A stretch of DNA of 19,634 bases from Bacteroidales bacterium UBA4353 (GTDB lineage: Bacteria > Bacteroidota > Bacteroidia > Bacteroidales > Paludibacteraceae), in NCBI GenBank assembly GCA_002394025.1, contig DGSV01000012.1:1-19634 (forward strand), given 5' to 3'. The notes beneath the pieces were generated by a model. It was not told where the DNA came from. It was given only the letters and a program-made list of their open reading frames with translations, and ran no database searches. Below are positions 13,260 through 19,634 of this stretch, in pieces. The number at the start of each line of letters is the position of its first letter. Positions within the stretch are counted from its first letter, which is position 1. Both the position numbers and the translations under genes were made by a program.

Positions 13260-14021
13260 TTATCGGTCTATGCTATCCTTGATCCAATCGTAGCCGCGCT
13301 GTTCCAGTTCCAGAGCCAACGATTTATCACCGCTCATTACAATCCGACCCTCATAGAGTACATGAACAAAGTCGGGAACGATATAATCCAACAGGCGTTG
13401 ATAGTGTGTGATAACGATGCAAGCATTGTCCGCTGTACGTAATTTATTAACGCCGTCAGCCACTATGCGCAGGGCATCGATATCAAGCCCGGAATCCGTC
13501 TCGTCAAGTATGCTCAGCACGGGTTCCAGCATTGCCATCTGGAATATCTCGTTGCGCTTCTTCTCGCCTCCGCTGAAACCTTCGTTTACGGAGCGGTTGG
13601 TGAATTCGCTGCGCATCTCCACCAGTTCGCGTTTCTGCTTGAGGAGTTTGAGGAACGCTCCTGCGGACAGCGCCGGCTCGCCGCGATGCCGCCGCACCTC
13701 ATTAACGGCGGTTCGCATGAAGTTCACCATACTCACGCCGGGAATTTCCACGGGATACTGAAAACTCATGAACATACCCTCGCGGGCCCGCTCCTCGGCA
13801 TTCATAGTCAACAAGTCCTTGCCGCGGAATGTTACCTCACCGCCAAGCACCGTGTAGGCGGGATGACCCGTGAGAACATTCGATAGCGTCGATTTACCGG
13901 CACCATTGGGACCCATAATGGCATGTATCTCACCGGCATTGACATTAAGGTTCACACCACGCAGTATCTCTTTGCCACTCACCGAGGCTCGTAAATCCTT
14001 TATCTCTAATATCTTTTGCAT
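13260..14021 (-). CDS. sufC: Fe-S cluster assembly ATPase SufC
   Basis: ABC-type ATPase of the SUF scaffold, soluble, driving conformational change in SufB/SufD during Fe-S cluster assembly. It has 253 residues, normal length. Seen are Walker A GPNGAGKST (37-45), Q-loop Q88 in SFQYPVEIPG, the SufC-type signature FSGGEKKR (149-156), Walker B SILDETDSGLD (170-180) and the switch His in VITHYQRLLDYI. It lies 41 bp after nrnA and 4 bp before sufD. The usual sufB upstream neighbour is replaced by nrnA. Confidence 0.95.
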   Translation of the reverse strand: MQKILEIKDLRASVSGKEILRGVNLNVNAGEIHAIMGPNGAGKSTLSNVLTGHPAYTVLGGEVTFRGKDLLTMNAEERAREGMFMSFQYPVEIPGVSMVNFMRTAVNEVRRHRGEPALSAGAFLKLLKQKRELVEMRSEFTNRSVNEGFSGGEKKRNEIFQMAMLEPVLSILDETDSGLDIDALRIVADGVNKLRTADNACIVITHYQRLLDYIVPDFVHVLYEGRIVMSGDKSLALELEQRGYDWIKDSIDR

Positions 14022-14062
14022 ATAACAATCTGCTTTGTCTTTTTTTTATCGTGTTACTTCTT

Positions 14063-15091
14063 TCAACCTTGACGCTCAAAATAGTCGGGAAGCCTTTCTA
14101 TGAACAGCCTTGTTGCGGCTTCCAGCCCATCTCGACTTTCACCACCCGCGGCATTGAGGTGACCGCCACCGTTGAATAGGTCCGCGGCAACTTGATTCGT
14201 GGGAAACGCACCTTGGCTGCGAAGCGATATCTTGATCTTGTCGCCTTCCTCACGCATCAGGCATGAGAAATATATCCCGCTGATAGACATCGGCAAGTTG
14301 ACGATTCCCTCAGTATCTCCGGGGTGATAATGGAACTGCTCCAACTCAGCTTCCGACAGGGTGATAAGCGCTGTGTGGTATTGCGGAAATATCTGCATCT
14401 TCTTGTAGAGGCAGTAGCCCATCAGGCGCATGCGGTGATAACTATAGTTGTTGAATACATTGCGGTATATCCTGTCCTTGTCAACGCCAAGGCGCATAAC
14501 TTCGGAAATGATGACATACAGCTCGGCGTTATTGCTGTTGTAACTGAAGTTGCCCGTGTCGGTCATCAGTCCCGTATATATGCATTCGGCGATAGGCAGG
14601 TCTATCAATGCTGCATACCCCATACGGCATATCAGTCGGAAAACCAATTCGCACGACGCAGCCATCAGGGGGTAGGATATTACCAAGTCCGCAAAGTCTT
14701 CGGGATAGAGGTGATGGTCTATCAGCGCTTTCTTGCCACTATTGGCTCTCACGGCATTTTCCATAGCACCGATGCGCTTGAGGCTGTTGAAGTCGAGGCA
14801 CATCACGAGGTCCGCGGTACGTAGATATTCGTTGCATAAATCCGTCTTGTCCTCATAAACCAATATCTCGTCGGCGCCGGGCATCCATGCCAAGAAGTCG
14901 GGGAAAGCGTTGGGAACCATCACATGAACCGACTCCTTGCCGACTTTGCGCAAGAAATGCATCGTGGCAAGACAACTGCCTATAGCGTCACCATCGGGCC
15001 CCATGTGACCGATGATTACTACCGATGAAGCATCCTCAACAAGAGTTTTTAGACCTTCTACCAGCGACTCGTCAATAATTTTGCTAATCAT
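14063..15091 (-). CDS. nrnA: DHH/DHHA1 phosphoesterase, NrnA-like oligoribonuclease / pAp phosphatase
   Basis: 342 residues. The DHH catalytic domain shows HMGPDGDA (29-36), D100 in CLDFNS, DHH (125-127) and D178 in MTDTGNF, which bind two metal ions. The DHHA1 substrate domain ends with GGGHLNAAGG (308-317). NrnA proteins degrade 2-5-nt RNAs and dephosphorylate 3'-phosphoadenosine 5'-phosphate in the cytoplasm. It is 21 bp after ddl and 41 bp before sufC. Related DHH enzymes include cyclic dinucleotide phosphodiesterases, but the length and lack of extra domains favour NrnA. Confidence 0.9.
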   Translation of the reverse strand: MISKIIDESLVEGLKTLVEDASSVVIIGHMGPDGDAIGSCLATMHFLRKVGKESVHVMVPNAFPDFLAWMPGADEILVYEDKTDLCNEYLRTADLVMCLDFNSLKRIGAMENAVRANSGKKALIDHHLYPEDFADLVISYPLMAASCELVFRLICRMGYAALIDLPIAECIYTGLMTDTGNFSYNSNNAELYVIISEVMRLGVDKDRIYRNVFNNYSYHRMRLMGYCLYKKMQIFPQYHTALITLSEAELEQFHYHPGDTEGIVNLPMSISGIYFSCLMREEGDKIKISLRSQGAFPTNQVAADLFNGGGHLNAAGGESRDGLEAATRLFIERLPDYFERQG

Positions 15092-15112
15092 AAGCGCTTG
15101 TGCTAAAATTTG

Positions 15113-16090
15113 TTATACATCCTCTATAATATCGTGCATGACATCGTGTATGTCAAGCCCCGCGGCGCGCACCTGTTGCGGTATGAAACTCGTGGCGGTC
15201 ATGCCCGGAGTGGTATTCATCTCCAATAGGCGCACCACATTGTCCTCACCGATTATGTAGTCTATGCGTACTATACCATGGCAGCCAAGGATGTCGTAGA
15301 TATGCAGCGTCAACTCCTGCACCTTACGCGTCAGCTCATCGCTGATACGCGCCGGAGTTATCTCACTCACAGCACCGTTATATTTGGCGTCATAGTCGAA
15401 GAACTCATTCTGACTCACAACCTCGGTGATGGGAAATACAACACTCTTGCTGCGTGTCTTGTAGCATCCGCATGTTATCTCCGTACCTTTCATGAAGCGC
15501 TCTATCATTACCTCGTTTCCCTCGGTATATGCCAAGTCTATGGCCGCCGCCAACTGTTCGGGACTCTTAACCTTGGTCACGCCGAAACTGCTGCCGCCGG
15601 TCGTGGATTTTACAAAACACGGATAACCAATCTTTGCGCCCACAACATCCTCCGACACGCGCTCACCGCCGCGCAATAGCAGACAATCGGCAACATGCAC
15701 TCCGAAACCTTTTAGGTACTGATTGCAGAAATACTTATTGAAAGTCAGCGCCGACACCAGTACCGAGCATGTGCTATAAGGAATACCCAACAAATCAAGG
15801 TAACCCTGAAAAATACCATTCTCACCGGGAATACCATGGATAGTGATGTATGCGTAATCGAAATGATGGCGAACACCATCACGCTCATAGCTGAAATCAT
15901 TCTTGTCAATAGGATGCCGACTGCCGTCAGGGTCAGTAACATCCCATTCACGACCCTTGATGCATACCACATCGCAGTCATAATGTTCAGAACCAATAAA
16001 ATCCCGCAAACCGGCGGCACTGCGTAACGACACCTCATGCTCCGAAGAACCACCACCGGCTACGATAGCTATACGCTTCTTAATGTCCAT
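15113..16090 (-). CDS. ddl: D-alanine--D-alanine ligase
   Basis: It makes the D-Ala-D-Ala terminus of the peptidoglycan precursor in the cytoplasm, using ATP. It has 325 residues in ATP-grasp layout: GGGSSEHEVS (12-21, with the D-Ala-binding Glu), the ATP-loop KSTTGGSSFGV (161-171), an omega loop with KY (236-237), which fits D-Ala rather than D-lactate ligases, and LLEMNTTPGMT (288-298) carrying the metal-binding residues. It is the first gene after the promoter at 16160-16191 and heads the eight-gene minus-strand block. Confidence 0.95.
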   Translation of the reverse strand: MDIKKRIAIVAGGGSSEHEVSLRSAAGLRDFIGSEHYDCDVVCIKGREWDVTDPDGSRHPIDKNDFSYERDGVRHHFDYAYITIHGIPGENGIFQGYLDLLGIPYSTCSVLVSALTFNKYFCNQYLKGFGVHVADCLLLRGGERVSEDVVGAKIGYPCFVKSTTGGSSFGVTKVKSPEQLAAAIDLAYTEGNEVMIERFMKGTEITCGCYKTRSKSVVFPITEVVSQNEFFDYDAKYNGAVSEITPARISDELTRKVQELTLHIYDILGCHGIVRIDYIIGEDNVVRLLEMNTTPGMTATSFIPQQVRAAGLDIHDVMHDIIEDV

Positions 16091-16159
16091 ATAAAAAACT
16101 AATTAAGTCTATTTCTGAAAAAATGTTTTATAACGATTTTGTAACTTTTCTTTAACCTG

Positions 16160-16191
16160 CAAAAATAGCAAAAAAAAATTAACTACACAAA
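16160..16191 (-). promoter_or_regulatory. Promoter for ddl and the downstream minus-strand block
   Basis: On the minus strand TTTG (16188-16191), 20 nt, then TATTTTTG (16160-16167), matching both boxes of the Bacteroidota consensus. The predicted untranslated region is about 60 nt. No further strong promoter was seen between here and 9242, apart from an unexamined 62-bp gap at 10865-10926. Confidence 0.75.
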
Positions 16192-16213
16192 TGTGGCTTC
16201 CCGGGCACTAAAA

Positions 16214-16245
16214 CTTGTTAATGTCAAAAAAAATCGCTAATTTTG
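16214..16245 (+). promoter_or_regulatory. Promoter for fructose-bisphosphate aldolase
   Basis: CTTG (16214-16217), 20 nt, then TAATTTTG (16238-16245). The -7 box is exact and the -33 box is one base off. It is divergent from the ddl promoter, with the two -33 boxes 22 bp apart. Confidence 0.65.
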
Positions 16246-16279
16246 CGACAAATAATTCACAAAATTTATTTTTACTAAC

Positions 16280-17281
16280 ATGGTTAACTACAAAGACCTC
16301 GGCCTTGTGAACACACGTGAAATGTTCGCCAAGGCAATCAAAGGCGGATACGCTATACCCGCTTTCAACTTCAATAACATGGAACAGCTTCAAGCCATCA
16401 TCAAGGCTGCTGCTGAAACAAAATCACCCGTTATACTGCAAGTCTCAAAAGGCGCCCGTAATTACGCCAACCAAACCCTGCTGCGCTACATGGCGGAAGG
16501 TGCCGTACAGTATGCCAAAGAACTCGGCTGGGAGCACCCGCAGATAGTGCTGCACCTCGATCATGGTGACAGCTTTGAACTCTGCAAGTCATGCATCGAC
16601 ATGGGCTTCTCATCAGTAATGATAGACGGCTCAAGCCTCCCATACGACGAAAACGTAGCCCTTACCAAGAAAGTTGTGGAATACGCACACCAATTCGATG
16701 TAACGGTAGAAGGCGAACTCGGAGTGTTGGCAGGCGTAGAAGACGAAGTGCAAGCCGAAGAGTCGCATTATACCAAGCCCGAAGAAGTCGTTGACTTCAC
16801 CAGCAAGACAGGTGTTGACAGCCTCGCCATATCAATCGGCACATCACACGGCGCATATAAATTCAAACCCGAACAATGCACCCGCGACCCCAAAACCGGC
16901 AAACTCGTGCCGCCTCCCTTGGCTTTCAACGTGCTTGACGCCATCATGGAACAACTCCCCGGATTCCCCATCGTGCTGCACGGATCATCATCAGTGCCGC
17001 AGGACGAAGTGGACACTATCAACAAATACGGTGGCAAACTGCCCGACGCTGTCGGTATCCCCGAAGAACAGCTGCGTAAAGCCGCGGCATCAGCGGTGTG
17101 CAAAATTAATATCGACTCCGACTCACGCCTTGCCATGACAGCAGCTATCCGCAAAGTATTCGCTGAAAAACCGGGAGAATTTGACCCACGCAAATACCTC
17201 GGACCGGCACGCGACAACATGGAGAAACTCTACAAACACAAAATCATTAACGTGCTCGGCTCTGACGGCAAAGCCCTGTAA
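16280..17281 (+). CDS. fba: Class II (zinc) fructose-1,6-bisphosphate aldolase
   Basis: Glycolytic and gluconeogenic cytoplasmic enzyme that splits fructose 1,6-bisphosphate to glyceraldehyde 3-phosphate and dihydroxyacetone phosphate. It has 333 residues. Zinc and catalytic signatures are HLDHG (92-96, catalytic D94 and ligand H95), VEGELG (143-148), GTSHG (187-191, H190 ligand) and LHGSSS (233-238, H234 ligand). AFNFNN (28-33) lies in the active-site opening. It appears to be monocistronic, with its own promoter and a terminator at 17470-17508. Tagatose-bisphosphate aldolases share the fold, but the length and single-gene context favour fba. Confidence 0.94.
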   Translation: MVNYKDLGLVNTREMFAKAIKGGYAIPAFNFNNMEQLQAIIKAAAETKSPVILQVSKGARNYANQTLLRYMAEGAVQYAKELGWEHPQIVLHLDHGDSFELCKSCIDMGFSSVMIDGSSLPYDENVALTKKVVEYAHQFDVTVEGELGVLAGVEDEVQAEESHYTKPEEVVDFTSKTGVDSLAISIGTSHGAYKFKPEQCTRDPKTGKLVPPPLAFNVLDAIMEQLPGFPIVLHGSSSVPQDEVDTINKYGGKLPDAVGIPEEQLRKAAASAVCKINIDSDSRLAMTAAIRKVFAEKPGEFDPRKYLGPARDNMEKLYKHKIINVLGSDGKAL

Positions 17282-17366
17282 AAACATAAGTAGGAACGCT
17301 ATTAATCAGCCATTAACTTCGATTTGAACGCAAATAAACCTGCTGTCAACTTCAGGTTAAAAGTTA

Positions 17367-17426
17367 TTAAGTTCCTATTTCATACGAACAGAACGCTGTT
17401 AAATTTCTATTTTATCCGAATAGAAC
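17367..17426. repeat. Imperfect 28-bp direct repeat, period 32
   Basis: 17367-17394 and 17399-17426 share TTAA-TT-CTATTT-AT-CGAA-AGAAC with five differences. Copy 2 contains a 7-bp hairpin TTCTATT/AATAGAA. It lies in the non-coding gap 17282-17529, which otherwise holds only the terminator and a small AACCTG/CAGGTT hairpin near 17338-17357. Confidence 0.55.
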
Positions 17427-17469
17427 ACGAAAAATTCCTCCAGAGGAGTCTTAATAGCGCTACCAATAA

Positions 17470-17508
17470 CGAAAAACTCACGCGGCACCCGCCACGTGAG
17501 TTTTTTCG
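17470..17508. terminator. Bidirectional terminator between fba and the flavodoxin-phosphoesterase gene
   Basis: An 11-bp stem (17472-17482 with 17495-17505) contains an inner GCGG/CCGC hairpin, with an A-run on its left arm and a T-run on its right arm. It therefore gives a U-tail in both directions and serves both convergent genes. Confidence 0.8.
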
Positions 17509-17529
17509 TTGAAAAATATCTATGGAGTA

Positions 17530-19440
17530 TTATTGTCTGAAAATATACAACTTACCGTTATATATGACAATGCCGTTGGTTGGGTGTGCTAATTGGCGTC
17601 CCAGCAGGTCGTAGTACACACCATTTTCAAATCCCTTTTGTTCATCATCGTTCTTAATGGCGCTAATGTCTGTTGTGGCGCCGTTGATTGTGAGCTCAAT
17701 GTCTAACGTGCGGTCTGGCGTGCGGTCCTGACGGTCTGCATCACCATAATTGCTATAGTCCTGAAGCATTGATTTTGCCATAGTCAAACTCTCTCCTGTA
17801 AGAAATGAACTTCCGGCTGTAATAATCATCTGTGCTATTAAGTTTTTGTCCTCATCACCTTCGGCATGGTAGATAAAAGCGTTGGCAATCACATTTGCGA
17901 TTAATGACCACGGCTGACCTTTTGCCGCTACCAAGTTTTTCACACTATTGGTAAGTCTGGTTTTAGCTGTATTGGCAAATCCATCCCCTGTCTCTATCTC
18001 TGTAATGCTGCTTGTGGTGATACTTATTGATGTCAAATCATCGCTTAGCGTAATGATACGGTAGTCGCAAGGATAGGAGATAAGTGAACCCGTATTAACG
18101 TCATATATAGCCTTGCTGAGATCAGCATTATAGTCTTTTGCGATGTCTGAGGTATGGAAATGCCCCGTGAAAATAACCCTTATACCGGCGTCAGCTAATG
18201 AATTACGAACGTTAGCATAGTCGGTCACGGAAATGGTCTCCAAGAATGTCTCGGCACCTGTAAAATGAGGTATCAGAGGATGATGCATCATGGCGATAAC
18301 CCGCTTACCCGCATTATTTGCCTGTTGAGCTTTTTCGCAAATCCATGTTAGAGTGGCGTCAGGGATAGTGCCTGCTGTACCAGAGTCTATGCCAATAACA
18401 ACCAAGCCTGTAATAGGCTCGCAAACGTAGGAAAGTGAGTTCATGTCTCGCTCGGATCCGACGCCGTAACCATAATTAGCGTATAACGTGGCAAACGAAG
18501 CGTTGCTGGCAACTTCGGCAGCTCTTGTCGATGCGCCATCGTAATATACGGCATTGCTATTACTGCCACGATCGTGGTTGCCGGGGATTACGAGGGTATT
18601 AATACCGATGGCTCTTAGTTCGTCCAATTTCGAAACAACGTACTCATGACTTACTGTTTCTCCATCTTTCGACAGGTCGCCGGTGATGAATACAAGACCG
18701 GGACGAATATCCCTTTTGAGACGTAAAATCATCTCGTCAAACAATACCTTGCTATAATCCACCAGTTTGCGTTGTCCGGCAAGGTAGTTCGTCCATGCTG
18801 TTCCCTGATTCACCAACAGTTCCGGAGCCATCACGTGAGGGTCTGATAGTACGACAATCTTCGAGTTATCAACAGGGTCCACCTGATTGGTGTTTAGCAG
18901 CCAAGTGTTCAGCATAGAAGCTGCAGAGTTGACTTGCGATGATTTTATCCATAAATGTTCGCTTAAGAAGTTGCCGTCAGGTATCAAACGATTAGCATCC
19001 GCAACAACTCCCGAAATGCCGGAACTTGCGCTGGAAACAATTAAACCGATGTTTTTACCGGCCATCGCGCTACCGTAGTTTAACAAGAAAGTTTGCATGG
19101 GTGCCGCCATATGGCTCCACCATAATGGTGTGGCAATGATAATGTCGCTATAGTCGGCGAAATTCACACTGATGTCTTTGATAGCCGGATAGTTGCTGCT
19201 CAATGAGGGATTGGCATTAATGGTATTAATGAGTTCTTGTCCTAAAGAATAACCATTCGCATCGTAATTCAACCCCTCTTCAGCAGGTTGAATTTCTATA
19301 ATGTCGGCATTCAGTTGTGTAACCAGTTCATTGACAATGGTTCTTACATTGTTGGTATAGCTATAATAAGCTACCAATGTTTTGGCACTAATGCCAAAAT
19401 TTATTGCCAAAGTCAAAAGCAGCAGAAATATTTTTTTCAT
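17530..19440 (-). CDS. Exported fusion of a flavodoxin-like and a calcineurin-like metallophosphoesterase domain
   Basis: 636 residues. Residues 1-19 form a signal peptide (MKKIFLLLLTLAINFGISA). Residues 20-185 are a flavodoxin-like domain: TLVAYYSYTNNVRTIV (21-36) is the FMN phosphate loop, and IIIATPLWWSHMAAPMQTFL (100-119) the second FMN contact. Residues about 194-475 are a metallophosphoesterase with SDPH (199-202), GDLSKD (254-259), GNHD (287-290), MMHHP (384-388) and GHFHTSD (426-432), a complete two-metal site. A helical stretch with few motifs follows. The end (about 607-636, VYYDLLGRQLAHPTNGIVIYNGKLY) is the short C-terminal sorting-type tail of Bacteroidales exported proteins. The substrate is unknown. 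A flavodoxin outside the cytoplasm joined to a phosphoesterase is unusual. No sequencing-error sign was seen at the junction. Confidence 0.88.
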   Translation of the reverse strand: MKKIFLLLLTLAINFGISAKTLVAYYSYTNNVRTIVNELVTQLNADIIEIQPAEEGLNYDANGYSLGQELINTINANPSLSSNYPAIKDISVNFADYSDIIIATPLWWSHMAAPMQTFLLNYGSAMAGKNIGLIVSSASSGISGVVADANRLIPDGNFLSEHLWIKSSQVNSAASMLNTWLLNTNQVDPVDNSKIVVLSDPHVMAPELLVNQGTAWTNYLAGQRKLVDYSKVLFDEMILRLKRDIRPGLVFITGDLSKDGETVSHEYVVSKLDELRAIGINTLVIPGNHDRGSNSNAVYYDGASTRAAEVASNASFATLYANYGYGVGSERDMNSLSYVCEPITGLVVIGIDSGTAGTIPDATLTWICEKAQQANNAGKRVIAMMHHPLIPHFTGAETFLETISVTDYANVRNSLADAGIRVIFTGHFHTSDIAKDYNADLSKAIYDVNTGSLISYPCDYRIITLSDDLTSISITTSSITEIETGDGFANTAKTRLTNSVKNLVAAKGQPWSLIANVIANAFIYHAEGDEDKNLIAQMIITAGSSFLTGESLTMAKSMLQDYSNYGDADRQDRTPDRTLDIELTINGATTDISAIKNDDEQKGFENGVYYDLLGRQLAHPTNGIVIYNGKLYIFRQ

Positions 19441-19478
19441 AATTACATATTTTGATGTTTCATATTCAATAGTTTTTG

Positions 19479-19486
19479 CAAATATA
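19479..19486 (-). promoter_or_regulatory. -7 box of the flavodoxin-phosphoesterase gene
   Basis: TATATTTG on the minus strand, about 38 bp before the start codon, is an exact TAnnTTTG. A TTTTG lies only 14 nt further upstream, shorter than the usual spacer. Confidence 0.55.
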
Positions 19487-19597
19487 CAAATTTTTTATAA
19501 CAAAACTTTCTTGCGTATATTACAAGCGTTTCAGATGTTCCAAAAAATCTATTTAATTGTTTGCGAAGAAAAATATTAATGAAAAAATGGTTAAAAA

Positions 19598-19629
19598 TTT
19601 GTGTATTTGATTTTTTTATTGTACCTTTG
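19598..19629 (+). promoter_or_regulatory. Promoter for a gene beyond the right window edge
   Basis: TTTG (19598-19601), a 20-nt spacer and TACCTTTG (19622-19629) match the consensus exactly, five bases before the end of the window. The gene it drives is not visible. The stretch 19487-19597 holds no gene I can support. Confidence 0.7.
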
Positions 19630-19634
19630 CAGCC

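Noticed and set aside
1..19634. tRNA, rRNA, prophage, classical insertion sequences, CRISPR-Cas or known restriction/defence cassettes
   Set aside because: Looked for by eye on both strands and none recognised. The only mobile-element-like structure is the ATPase unit at 2611-4260.

Overview
The window looks like chromosomal DNA from a Bacteroidota bacterium, most likely order Bacteroidales (a Muribaculaceae- or Prevotella-like gut lineage; the family is inference). The evidence is the repeated promoter form TTTG-N19..21-TAnnTTTG upstream of genes on both strands, a BspA-type leucine-rich-repeat surface protein, an exported protein with a Bacteroidales-style C-terminal tail, and an almost entirely housekeeping gene set with Bacteroidota gene forms (short-lid adenylate kinase, Obg with an acidic tail).

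Layout. Positions 1-1914 (minus) hold the first 638 residues of a BspA-like protein that runs off the left edge. It is preceded by a roughly 320-nt leader with competing hairpins and an intrinsic terminator, driven from a canonical promoter at 2240-2271. Positions 2272-2610 are gene-free and packed with palindromes and small tandem repeats. Positions 2611-4260 form the most striking object in the window: a 1,650-bp unit bounded by 20-bp terminal inverted repeats (19/20 matching) and by a 5-bp direct repeat AATTT on each side, carrying one AT-rich gene for an AAA-type ATPase with a C-terminal PD-(D/E)XK nuclease-like domain. Near-identical 49-bp hairpins lie at each end, with a third, diverged copy just inside the left end. 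It looks like an uncharacterised mobile element without any recognisable transposase.

Positions 4270-6684 (minus) hold a type I-beta DAHP synthase and a cytoplasmic GH16-fold protein whose catalytic triad is replaced. Positions 6882-9217 (plus) are a compact nucleotide/GTPase operon: hpt, adk, obgE. Positions 16090-9242 (minus) form an eight-gene colinear block, probably one transcript from a strong promoter at 16160-16191: ddl, nrnA, sufC, a short sufD, a thioredoxin-fold lipoprotein lacking CXXC, a half-size chromate-type transporter, an LD-carboxypeptidase and a YjjG-like nucleotidase. Peptidoglycan precursor synthesis and recycling (ddl, ldcA), Fe-S assembly and nucleotide clean-up are thus mixed. 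Positions 16280-17281 (plus) encode class II fructose-bisphosphate aldolase, and 19440-17530 (minus) an exported flavodoxin/metallophosphoesterase fusion, separated by a bidirectional terminator. The right edge contains a perfect plus-strand promoter for a gene outside the window.

Most genes are ordinary. The parts worth attention are the ATPase element at 2611-4260, the BspA leader, and several proteins that keep a fold but lack its active-site residues or usual partners.
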